From Bifidobacterium breve (GTDB lineage: Bacteria > Actinomycetota > Actinomycetes > Nanopelagicales > Nanopelagicaceae): a stretch of DNA of 5,702 nt. The position numbers and the translations under genes were made by a program. Positions 1 through 5,110 of the stretch are shown here, in pieces (within the stretch, counting starts at the first letter, position 1; every line of letters begins with the position of its first letter). The stretch covers positions 1-5,702 of the forward strand of contig CALPKA020000044.1 of the NCBI GenBank assembly GCA_943324025.2, given 5' to 3'. The notes beneath the pieces were generated by a model, which saw only the letters and a list, made by a program, of their open reading frames with translations, was not told the DNA's origin and ran no database searches.

Positions 1-631
1 GTGTGTTTTCGCCATACCCCATACCAACTGCAAGTCCCACCGCAAGAGCAATAACGCTTTTAGCTGCCCCTGCAAACTCACATCCGATTAAATCGCTTGA
101 GGGATAAATTCTGAAGTAATTAGTTGCAAAGATCTCCTGCATTAACTCAATATTTAATGGATTCTCAGATGCAGCAACCGCACCAGCTGGTTGTCGCATA
201 ATGATTTCATTGGCCAAGTTTGGACCTGTAATTAAGCCAAATTGTGATTTATCTAGACCCAAAACCTCTTGGGCGACCTCAGTCATTCGTAACTGAGTAT
301 TAACCTCAATACCCTTTAACGTACTTATTACCGGCAAATCCTTTGGGAAAAAACCTTTCCACTCCTCAAGATTTTCGCGCAAAGTCTGAGATGGAATTGC
401 CAATAAAATTACGTCGGCAAACTCTAGAACCGCTTTAATATCCGTGGTTGCTTTCAACTCCCGGGGAAGATCAATTCCTTTTAGAAATCTGCGATTGGTA
501 TGTCTGCGATTTATCTCCCGAACAACTTTCTTGTTTCGACCCCAAATTAATACTTGCTGGCCAGAGTCGACCATCACCTGTCCAAGGGTTGTACCCCATG
601 CACCAGAGCCAAGAACTGCAATCTTTTTCAT
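1..631 (-). CDS. gpsA: NAD(P)H-dependent glycerol-3-phosphate dehydrogenase, N-terminal part (cut by window edge)
   Basis: Cytoplasmic enzyme that reduces dihydroxyacetone phosphate to sn-glycerol 3-phosphate, the backbone for phospholipids. About 210 residues are visible; the family is usually about 330, so the C-terminal third lies outside the window. The protein opens with MKKIAVLGSGAWGTT, the Rossmann dinucleotide-binding glycine motif (GSGAWG, residues 8-13). STLKG places a conserved lysine at about residue 106. GPNLANEI follows, and GCEFAGAAKSV places the catalytic-type lysine at about 191. The visible part ends in the G-rich stretch GMGYGENT. The ATG at 631-629 overlaps the TGA of plsC (ATGA), and AGAAGGA sits 6 bases upstream as ribosome binding site, so translation is probably coupled to plsC. 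The frame is open to the edge with no sign of decay. Identification is firm from the motif set; the C-terminal domain cannot be assessed. Confidence 0.95.
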   Translation of the reverse strand, partial: MKKIAVLGSGAWGTTLGQVMVDSGQQVLIWGRNKKVVREINRRHTNRRFLKGIDLPRELKATTDIKAVLEFADVILLAIPSQTLRENLEEWKGFFPKDLPVISTLKGIEVNTQLRMTEVAQEVLGLDKSQFGLITGPNLANEIIMRQPAGAVAASENPLNIELMQEIFATNYFRIYPSSDLIGCEFAGAAKSVIALAVGLAVGMGYGENT

Positions 632-1410
632 TTCTTGTCCTTCTTAAAATTGCCAATGCGGGGCAGATTTGATTTACGTGGATCAAAAACTTCAGTTGGT
701 GCACTCTCTCCACGCAAGCCTTCAAGAAGATTTGTAACCGCCTGCATTACATAAGCTGTTGCCTCTTCAAGGGCAATTGGATCTTCAGCTCTTCCCTGCC
801 ACTTAGAAAAATCTAGTGGCTTTCCGGCAATGACTTGCACTTTAGTTCGAGGGAAAAATTTTGGTTTCTTGCTGTAGGCGGGCAGAATTTTTTGAGCTCC
901 CCACTGCGCACATGGAATTACTGGTACTTGTGTGAGGATGGCAAGACGGGCAATTCCTGTCTTGGCCTTCATCGGCCAATAATTTTGATCCCGCGTTAAT
1001 GTGCCCTCGGGATAAACGCCAAGCAAATGTCCTGCTTTCAAAAAAGCGATCGCATGTTGAAGTGAGTTAGATGCGTTTGAAGTTTCTCGCTCAACTGGAA
1101 TCTGGCCAGCACCAAGTAAAACTCTACCGATGATGGGTAATTTAAATAATGATGCTTTACCTAAGTAACGTGGGGCTCTGCCATTGTCATATAGAAAATG
1201 TGTGAAAATAAGTGGATCAATATAAGAGATGTGGTTACAAACAGCGATTGCTGCGCCAGATTTTGGAAGGTTCTCTGCACCACGCCAATCTCGCTTGGCA
1301 ACAAGATTTAAAATCGGTCGCATAACAGTTGCGCCAAATCTAAACCACCCTGTTACGCCAAGAGGATTGCCCAATGGAGGTGCATAAGAAATCTTCAACT
1401 CTGTAGACAC
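628..1410 (-). CDS. plsC: 1-acyl-sn-glycerol-3-phosphate acyltransferase family protein
   Basis: Probable membrane-associated acyltransferase that adds a second acyl chain to lysophosphatidic acid to give phosphatidic acid. The 260-residue protein has the PlsC/LPLAT motifs in order: NHISYID (H60 and D65, the catalytic HX4D), GQIPVER (about 102-108), YPEGT (EGT 135-137, substrate phosphate binding), and TGIARLA followed by VPVIPC (151-167). No strong signal peptide or clear multi-pass segments are visible. The C-terminal tail is basic and ends in KKDKK. The start is GTG at 1410; an in-frame TAG only 4 codons upstream excludes any longer start, and no Shine-Dalgarno sequence is present, so the mRNA may be leaderless. 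It shares an ATGA overlap with gpsA, whose product makes the glycerol-3-phosphate backbone, which supports a phospholipid role. Actinobacteria often have several PlsC paralogues, so the exact acyl acceptor is not certain. Confidence 0.9.
   Translation of the reverse strand: MSTELKISYAPPLGNPLGVTGWFRFGATVMRPILNLVAKRDWRGAENLPKSGAAIAVCNHISYIDPLIFTHFLYDNGRAPRYLGKASLFKLPIIGRVLLGAGQIPVERETSNASNSLQHAIAFLKAGHLLGVYPEGTLTRDQNYWPMKAKTGIARLAILTQVPVIPCAQWGAQKILPAYSKKPKFFPRTKVQVIAGKPLDFSKWQGRAEDPIALEEATAYVMQAVTNLLEGLRGESAPTEVFDPRKSNLPRIGNFKKDKK
638..644 (-). promoter_or_regulatory. Ribosome binding site of gpsA inside the plsC 3' end
   Basis: On the minus strand AGAAGGA lies 6 bases before the gpsA ATG, inside the last codons of plsC. 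It supports the ATG at 631 as the start and implies that ribosomes finishing plsC are close to the gpsA initiation site. Confidence 0.7.
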
Positions 1411-1416
1411 TGCATA

Positions 1417-1447
1417 ATTCTACGACCAATCATTGAATTGGGTGTAA
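1417..1447 (-). promoter_or_regulatory. Candidate promoter of plsC-gpsA (leaderless type)
   Basis: On the minus strand TAGAAT (1422-1417) is a 5/6 match to the -10 consensus and ends 6 bases before the plsC GTG, so transcription would begin at or next to the start codon. A poor -35 candidate, TTACAC (1447-1442), sits 19 bases further up; nothing better is found at 17 bases. The site lies just downstream of the hup terminator, as expected for a new transcription unit. Predicted by eye only. Confidence 0.45.
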
Positions 1448-1455
1448 ATGAGCGT

Positions 1456-1486
1456 AAAAAAACGGGACCTCACGCATGAGATCCCG
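1456..1486 (-). terminator. Rho-independent terminator of hup
   Basis: On the minus strand a 10-bp stem (arms 1486-1477 and 1472-1463, CGGGATCTCA with TGAGGTCCCG, one G-U pair) closes a 4-base loop and is followed by seven T residues (1462-1456). It begins 17 bases after the hup stop codon. A run of five T after C at 1487 on the plus strand gives it weaker terminator character in the other direction too. Confidence 0.9.
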
Positions 1487-1503
1487 CTTTTTCAATTACT
1501 TAA

Positions 1504-1917
1504 TTAGCGACGCTTTGACTTCTTCGCTTTCTTTGCAGGTTTGCGAGAAACCTTCTTTGCCTTTCCAGCTTTCTTAACGGCCTTTGCAGCCTTTGCTGGA
1601 GCAGCCTTTGCAGGAGGTGTTGGAGCTGGTCCTAATTTACGTGCACCAGAAATAACCTCTTTCAAACCTTTAGCAGCTAAGAAACGAACCTTCTTGCTTG
1701 CTTTGATTTGAATTGTCTCGCCGGTAAATGGATTACGTCCCTTACGTGCTGGACGATCTACTTTCTTAAACTTACCGAAATCATTAATCATTACATCTTC
1801 GCCCTTTGAGATATTGCGAACGATCGCATCAAATACAACCTCAACAGCGCGAGCAGCTTCTTTCTTACTATCACCAAATTGTGGTGCTAGATAAGCGATG
1901 AACTGGGCCTTGTTCAT
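1504..1917 (-). CDS. hup: HU-family nucleoid protein with basic Lys/Ala/Pro C-terminal tail
   Basis: Histone-like DNA-bending protein of the nucleoid. Residues 1-91 form a standard HU domain: an N-terminal helical dimerisation region (MNKAQFIAYL onward), the turn GEDVMINDFGKF (39-50), and the DNA-binding arm RPARKGRNPFTGETIQI, with the intercalating proline at position 63. Residues 92-137 are an extra tail rich in Lys, Ala and Pro (two PAKAA repeats, then KAKKVSRKPAKKAKK), as in mycobacterial HupB and Streptomyces HupS. Such tails are disordered, resemble eukaryotic linker-histone tails and strengthen DNA compaction. At 137 residues it is longer than the usual ~90-residue HU and shorter than mycobacterial HupB (~214). 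The ATG start is supported by AAGGGG five bases upstream. It stands alone between a leader of about 178 bases and a strong terminator, as expected for a highly expressed single-gene unit. Confidence 0.95.
   Translation of the reverse strand: MNKAQFIAYLAPQFGDSKKEAARAVEVVFDAIVRNISKGEDVMINDFGKFKKVDRPARKGRNPFTGETIQIKASKKVRFLAAKGLKEVISGARKLGPAPTPPAKAAPAKAAKAVKKAGKAKKVSRKPAKKAKKSKRR
1586..1611. repeat. Short tandem repeat coding for the HU tail PAKAA units
   Basis: The 11-base sequence GCAGCCTTTGC occurs at 1586-1596 and again at 1601-1611, a 15-base period equal to five codons. It encodes the repeated PAKAA units of the HU tail. This kind of repeat can change length by slippage, which would explain tail variation between strains; that consequence is inference. 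Confidence 0.6.
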
Positions 1918-1945
1918 TTGATCCCCTTATTTTTAAGCGTAAACA

Positions 1946-1961
1946 TTAAGCATTTGCTTAA
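1946..1961. promoter_or_regulatory. 16-base palindrome upstream of hup (possible operator or leader hairpin)
   Basis: TTAAGCA, two bases, TGCTTAA form a perfect 7+7 inverted repeat, 29 bases upstream of the hup start. It could be a protein-binding site or, if transcription starts at about 1964, a small hairpin at the 5' end of the mRNA. The arms are AT-rich, so chance is possible. Confidence 0.4.
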
Positions 1962-2065
1962 CTGAGGGTTAATCTATGGGGTGAGTGATGAAAGTTTGCT
2001 TAATTAATTGGGTGTGTCGCAACCAAATTCCTATTTAAAATCAAGGTTTTTAGCGATTTAAACAC

Positions 2066-2090
2066 AACTCTAAATAATTACTTTAGAGTT
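2066..2090 (-). terminator. Weak hairpin after leuD (probable end of leuCD)
   Basis: Perfect 9-bp inverted repeat (AACTCTAAA with TTTAGAGTT, 7-base loop) beginning 5 bases after the leuD stop. The tail on the minus strand is GTGTTTAAA rather than a clean T run and the stem is AT-rich, so it may only partly terminate or may protect the mRNA 3' end. Confidence 0.5.
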
Positions 2091-2095
2091 TTGAA

Positions 2096-2692
2096 CTAGA
2101 GAATTGGCAATGTTTTAGGCTTAAAACTCGCTCTTTTTTCTTCAAACTTTGAAACCTCATCGATTTTGGTAAAGGTTAAGCCAATGTCATCTAGCCCTTC
2201 CATAAGGCGCCATCTGGTGTAATCATCGATTGTAAATGTGAGGGTTTTACCGTCGTAGGAAACAGTTTTACTCTCAAGATCTACAGTTATTTGAGTATCA
2301 GCACTCTTTTCGATTGTTTGCCAGATATTTTCAATCTCATCTTGCGTCAAAATCACAGTCAGCAATCCCATCTTCTGAGAGTTGCCACGGAAGATATCTG
2401 CGAATCTACTTGAGAGAACGACTTTGAAACCATAATTTTGAAGTGCCCATACTGCATGCTCTCGGGATGACCCAGTACCAAAATCTGGACCAGCTACCAA
2501 GATGGTGGCGTTTTTAAACTGTGGTTGGTTCAGTACAAAGCTAGGGTCATTTCGCCAGGCTGCAAATAAACCATCTTCAAAGCCACTTTTTGTAATTCGC
2601 TTCAAATACACCGCAGGGATGATTTGATCGGTATCAACATTGCTTCGACGAAGTGGCAATGCACTTCCTGAATGCTTTATGAATTTTTCCAT
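2096..2692 (-). CDS. leuD: 3-isopropylmalate dehydratase, small subunit
   Basis: Small subunit of the cytoplasmic LeuCD isomerase, which converts 2-isopropylmalate to 3-isopropylmalate via dehydration and rehydration in leucine synthesis. The 198-residue length is typical of bacterial LeuD. Visible motifs: [10 protein letters not shown] (18-27), [17 protein letters not shown] (68-84, the swivel-domain substrate loop), [15 protein letters not shown] (97-111) and a C-terminal [18 protein letters not shown]. The bacterial-type length and C-terminal extension argue against a homoaconitase-type small subunit. The ATG lies one base after the leuC stop codon. Only a weak GGCGGA precedes it inside leuC, so translation is probably coupled to leuC, giving balanced subunit production. 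An AT-rich hairpin follows the stop. Confidence 0.97.
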   Translation of the reverse strand: MEKFIKHSGSALPLRRSNVDTDQIIPAVYLKRITKSGFEDGLFAAWRNDPSFVLNQPQFKNATILVAGPDFGTGSSREHAVWALQNYGFKVVLSSRFADIFRGNSQKMGLLTVILTQDEIENIWQTIEKSADTQITVDLESKTVSYDGKTLTFTIDDYTRWRLMEGLDDIGLTFTKIDEVSKFEEKRASFKPKTLPIL

Positions 2693-2693
2693 A

Positions 2694-4091
2694 TTACAAA
2701 TCCGCCGGTGATGCCAAAGTGCCCTTTAAGGCTGTGGCTGCTGCTACTAATGGACTTACTAAGTGAGTACGACCGCCTTTACCTTGGCGACCTTCAAAGT
2801 TTCTATTACTTGTTGAGGCTGCTCGCTCACCTGGTTTTAACTGATCTGGATTCATTCCCAAACACATAGAACATCCAGCACTTCGCCACTCTGCGCCGGC
2901 ATCAAGAAAGACTTTATCCAACCCTTCGGATTCAGCTTGCAATCTCACGCGAGCAGAGCCAGGCACTACCAATAATCGAAGTGAGGAGGCGATTTTCTTT
3001 CCCTTGATAATGGATGCTGCTGATCGTAAATCTTCAATTCGACCATTTGTACATGAACCTAGAAATACCGTATCAACCTTGATTGATTTAAGTGGAGTTC
3101 CTGGTTTTAAATCCATGTATTCAAGTGCTCGCTCTGCAGCACCACGATCTTCGGCATTTGCAAAATCACTTGGGTTAGGCACTGATGCACTTAGTGGCAG
3201 TCCCTGTCCAGGATTTGTACCCCAAGTAACAAATGGTGCAAGTTCATCGGCATTTAAATTAACCTCTTTATCAAATTTTGCATCTGAATCTGTAGTTAAG
3301 GTCTTCCAGTAGGCAACTGCCAAATCCCACTCTGCACCAGTTGGAGCGTGTGGCTTACCTTTAACATAATCAAAGGTTGTTTGATCAGGGGCGATTAATC
3401 CAGCTCTTGCACCAGCTTCGATAGACATATTACAAATAGTCATTCTGGCTTCCATTGATAACTCCCGAATTGCACTTCCACGATACTCAAGAATGTAACC
3501 TTGACCGCCGCCAGTTCCGATCTTTGCGATTACTGCCAAAATAATATCTTTACTTGTCACGCCAGCCTTAAGGCTTCCTTCAACATTTATTGCCATCGTC
3601 TTTGGTCGTAGCAATGGCAAAGTTTGAGTTGCCAATACATGCTCGACCTCGCTGGTGCCAATACCAAAAGCTAATGCACCAAATGCGCCATGAGTTGATG
3701 TGTGAGAATCTCCGCAAACAATTGTCATTCCTGGTTGGGTAATACCTAGCTGTGGTCCAACTACGTGCACGATTCCCTGATCAACATCTCCTAAGGAGTG
3801 CAGTCTTACACCAAATTCAACGCAATTTTTTCGTAGGGTATCTACTTGTAATTTAGATACTGGATCAGCAATTGGTTTATCGATATTCAAAGTTGGCACA
3901 TTGTGATCTTCAGTTGCAATGGTTAAATCAGGTCGGCGAACTTTTCGATTTGCAAGGCGTAAACCATCAAATGCTTGTGGGCTAGTAACCTCGTGAATTA
4001 GGTGCAGATCAATGTAAAGTAAATCTGGTTCACCGGCCGTGGAAGAAACCACATGCTCGGACCAAATTTTCTCTGCTAGCGTCTTACCCAT
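2694..4091 (-). CDS. leuC: 3-isopropylmalate dehydratase, large subunit
   Basis: Catalytic subunit of isopropylmalate isomerase, an aconitase-family [4Fe-4S] enzyme. The 465 residues match the family length. The three cluster cysteines are present at 347 ([14 protein letters not shown]), 407 and 410 ([12 protein letters not shown]), all intact. Other hallmarks: [16 protein letters not shown] (29-44), ATEDHNVPT (59-67), [19 protein letters not shown] (127-145), and the substrate-binding [12 protein letters not shown] (426-437). The ATG at 4091 is supported by AAGGAG ten bases upstream. It is the first gene of a leuC-leuD operon and is divergent from an IclR-type regulator whose relatives NdgR/LtbR control leuCD in other Actinobacteria. 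The predicted leader is only about 20 bases, so control is likely at the promoter rather than by attenuation. Confidence 0.98.
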   Translation of the reverse strand: MGKTLAEKIWSEHVVSSTAGEPDLLYIDLHLIHEVTSPQAFDGLRLANRKVRRPDLTIATEDHNVPTLNIDKPIADPVSKLQVDTLRKNCVEFGVRLHSLGDVDQGIVHVVGPQLGITQPGMTIVCGDSHTSTHGAFGALAFGIGTSEVEHVLATQTLPLLRPKTMAINVEGSLKAGVTSKDIILAVIAKIGTGGGQGYILEYRGSAIRELSMEARMTICNMSIEAGARAGLIAPDQTTFDYVKGKPHAPTGAEWDLAVAYWKTLTTDSDAKFDKEVNLNADELAPFVTWGTNPGQGLPLSASVPNPSDFANAEDRGAAERALEYMDLKPGTPLKSIKVDTVFLGSCTNGRIEDLRSAASIIKGKKIASSLRLLVVPGSARVRLQAESEGLDKVFLDAGAEWRSAGCSMCLGMNPDQLKPGERAASTSNRNFEGRQGKGGRTHLVSPLVAAATALKGTLASPADL

Positions 4092-4118
4092 TTGGATCTA
4101 ACTCCTTATTTACTTCTC

Positions 4119-4148
4119 TTAATATTTTCACCCGGATTTGCTTCTCAA
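4119..4148 (-). promoter_or_regulatory. Candidate leuCD promoter
   Basis: On the minus strand TTGAGA (4148-4143, 5/6 to the -35 consensus), an 18-base spacer, and TATTAA (4124-4119, 4/6 to the -10 consensus). Transcription would start near 4112, giving a leader of about 21 bases that contains the Shine-Dalgarno AAGGAG (4107-4102). The -35 box lies inside the inverted repeat at 4143-4157. Confidence 0.55.
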
Positions 4149-4166
4149 TAGGTGAGATGGCATTAT
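4138..4166 (+). promoter_or_regulatory. Candidate promoter of the IclR regulator (leaderless type)
   Basis: TTGCTT (4138-4143), a 17-base spacer, and CATTAT (4161-4166, 4/6 to the -10 consensus). The -10 ends 6 bases before the GTG at 4173, the same spacing as TAGAAT before plsC, pointing to a leaderless mRNA. Its -35 abuts and overlaps by one base the -35 of the divergent leuC promoter. The hexamers are modest, so this is a by-eye proposal. Confidence 0.45.
4143..4157. promoter_or_regulatory. Inverted repeat between leuC and its regulator, candidate operator
   Basis: TCTCA, five bases (ATAGG), TGAGA: a perfect 5+5 inverted repeat in a 15-base site, of a size suitable for an IclR dimer. It covers the leuC -35 box and falls in the -35/-10 spacer of the regulator promoter, so one bound dimer could repress both. 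No experimental LtbR motif is being matched here; the assignment rests on position and symmetry. Confidence 0.45.
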
Positions 4167-4172
4167 CAGAGT

Positions 4173-4895
4173 GTGGACGGTAAGAATAGCGGAGTTGGTG
4201 TTTTAGATAAAGCGGTAAAGATTTTGGCAGCCCTTGAGGCAGGCCCACAATCCTTAAGCGAGCTTGTTGCATCAACTGGAATAGCAAGGCCAACGGCGCA
4301 TCGCCTGGCCGTTGCATTAGAACATCACCGACTTGTTAGTCGAGATTTTTCTGGTCGTTTTGTGCTTGGAGCAAGATCTAGCGAACTGGCTGCAGCAGCC
4401 GGTGAAGATAAATTATTAGCAGTTGCCTCCCCTGCCCTGACTGCATTGCGCGATGCAACTGGCGAGAGTGCCCAGTTATACCGAAGACAAGGTGATCTTA
4501 GAATTTGCGTTGCAACCGCTGAAAGATTAACTGGATTAAGAGATTCTGTTCCTGTTGGCACTGTGTTAACTATGCAAGCTGGCTCTGCTGCACAAATTCT
4601 TCTTGCATGGCAAGAGGCCGACAAACTTCATCGAAGTTTGGTTAATGCAAAATTCACAGCTGCAAATCTTTCAGCGGTTAGACGTCGAGGTTGGGCTCAA
4701 TCAGTGGGAGAAAGAGAAGCAGGTGTTGCATCTGTGTCTGCACCAGTTCGTGGTCCAAATAATAAAGTTATCGCAGCGGTAAGTATTAGTGGGCCTATTG
4801 AAAGATTAAGCAGGCAGCCTGGAAGAATTCATGCAGCCGCCGTTGTTGCAACTGCAGCCAGATTAACTGAGCACTTACTTAAAAGCAGTAAGTAA
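4173..4895 (+). CDS. ndgR: IclR-family transcriptional regulator, NdgR/LtbR type
   Basis: DNA-binding regulator expected to control leuCD and possibly other amino-acid genes. With the start at GTG 4173 it has 240 residues, close to the ~238 of Streptomyces NdgR. The N-terminus (VDGKNSGVGVLDKA) then aligns with the conserved NSSGVGVLDKA of that family. A longer reading from GTG 4152 is open but would start inside the putative operator and has no ribosome binding site. Residues 10-65 form the winged helix-turn-helix (LSELVASTGIARPTAHRLAV, 28-47). The rest is the IclR effector domain, with GESAQLYRRQGDLRICVA (97-114), VPVGTVLTMQAGSAAQILLAW (126-146), GWAQSVGEREAGVASVSAPV (173-192) and ISGPIERLSRQPGR (205-218). 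Divergence from leuC matches the known NdgR/LtbR context. The effector cannot be deduced. The symbol is by orthology; the corynebacterial name is ltbR. Confidence 0.9.
   Translation: MDGKNSGVGVLDKAVKILAALEAGPQSLSELVASTGIARPTAHRLAVALEHHRLVSRDFSGRFVLGARSSELAAAAGEDKLLAVASPALTALRDATGESAQLYRRQGDLRICVATAERLTGLRDSVPVGTVLTMQAGSAAQILLAWQEADKLHRSLVNAKFTAANLSAVRRRGWAQSVGEREAGVASVSAPVRGPNNKVIAAVSISGPIERLSRQPGRIHAAAVVATAARLTEHLLKSSK
4873..4893. repeat. Inverted repeat at the end of the IclR gene
   Basis: ACTTACT (4873-4879), a 7-base loop, and AGTAAGT (4887-4893) form a 7-bp stem spanning the last codons and part of the stop of the regulator. Neither strand has a T tract after it, so it is at best a weak terminator; but it is the only hairpin seen between the converging regulator and tRNA genes. 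Confidence 0.3.
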
Positions 4896-4901
4896 TAGAT
4901 G

Positions 4902-4974
4902 TAGCTCCGAAGGGATTCGAACCCTCGTAGCTGGCTTGAGAAGCCAGAGTCCTAGGCCACTAGACGACGGAGCC
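4902..4974 (-). tRNA. tRNA-Glu, anticodon CTC
   Basis: A 73-base cloverleaf is complete. The acceptor stem GGCTCCG/CGGAGCT has a G1-U72 wobble and discriminator A73. The D arm GTCT/GGAC has a 9-base loop, the anticodon stem CTGGC/GCCAG closes the loop TTCTCAA (anticodon CTC at 4940-4938), and the variable loop has 4 bases. The T arm is GAGGG/CCCTT with loop TTCGAAT. It decodes GAG. The next bases are CAT, so the CCA end is not encoded and must be added enzymatically. It lies 24 bases after tRNA-Gln on the same strand and downstream of gltX, whose product charges it. Confidence 0.97.
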
Positions 4975-4998
4975 GTACGGTAAAACTTTACATTATCG

Positions 4999-5070
4999 CT
5001 GGGGTACCAGGACTCGAACCTAGACAAGCTGAACCAGAATCAGCTGGGCTACCAATTACCCCATACCCCA
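4999..5070 (-). tRNA. tRNA-Gln, anticodon CTG
   Basis: A 72-base cloverleaf is complete. The acceptor stem TGGGGTA/TACCCCA gives a U1-A72 pair, with discriminator G73. The D arm GGGT/GCCC has an 8-base loop and no extra base at 20a. The anticodon stem GCTGA/TCAGC closes the loop TTCTGGT (anticodon CTG at 5037-5035). The T arm is CTAGG/CCTGG with loop TTCGAGT. It decodes CAG. The next bases are CGA, so CCA is not encoded. U1-A72 and the short D loop are recognised features of tRNA-Gln species that are first charged with Glu and then amidated by GatCAB. It starts 40 bases after gltX. Confidence 0.97.
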
Positions 5071-5085
5071 AAACTTTTTAGTACT

Positions 5086-5099
5086 GGGTAAGAATACCC
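5086..5099. repeat. Small hairpin between gltX and tRNA-Gln
   Basis: GGGTA, 4-base loop, TACCC: a 5-bp inverted repeat in the 40-base gap after gltX. There is no T run, so termination is doubtful and the tRNAs may be read through from gltX and released by processing. On the minus strand its TTACCC arm is also complementary to GGGTAA in the D arm of tRNA-Gln. Confidence 0.35.
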
Positions 5100-5110
5100 T
5101 GCACCACAAA

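Larger units (their letters stand above)
1918..2095 (-). promoter_or_regulatory. hup upstream region with TTAAGC elements
   Basis: This 178-base AT-rich gap holds no gene. It should contain the hup promoter, but no convincing -35/-10 pair is visible; the best -10 candidate is TAGATT (minus, 1976-1971), which would give a leader of about 47 bases. AAGGGG (1928-1923) is the ribosome binding site. The hexamer TTAAGC occurs on the plus strand at 1933-1938 and 1946-1951 and as its complement at 1956-1961 and 1998-2003; the middle two form the palindrome at 1946-1961. The leuD-proximal end carries the hairpin at 2066-2090. Confidence 0.5.

Noticed and set aside
444..754. Several short open frames on both strands across the plsC/gpsA junction
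   Set aside because: All lie in alternative frames of gpsA and plsC, whose motifs are intact; none shows its own start signals or family similarity.
3004..3312. Plus-strand open frame of 102 codons inside leuC
   Set aside because: It is antisense to leuC codons including the first cluster cysteine region; shadow of a strongly conserved gene.
4092..4172. Leucine leader peptide and attenuator before leuC
   Set aside because: No short ORF with a run of leucine codons and no terminator/antiterminator pair fits. The predicted leader is only about 20 bases.
4152..4172. GTG 4152 as start of the IclR regulator
   Set aside because: The added residues do not match the NdgR/LtbR N-terminus, no ribosome binding site precedes it, and it falls inside the candidate operator; GTG 4173 fits better.
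4084..4317. Minus-strand open frame of 77 codons upstream of and overlapping the leuC start
   Set aside because: It runs antisense to the regulator's helix-turn-helix region and across both promoters, and its translation has no recognisable family features. It is a shadow.
4325..4624. Minus-strand open frame of 99 codons inside the IclR regulator
   Set aside because: It is fully antisense to a well-conserved gene with clear family motifs, and has no ribosome binding site or known domain.
4980..4991. GTAAA-N2-TTTAC inverted repeat between the two tRNA genes as a terminator or promoter element
   Set aside because: The stem is only 5 bp, AT-rich and without a T tract. It may help processing between the tRNAs, but nothing supports a specific role.
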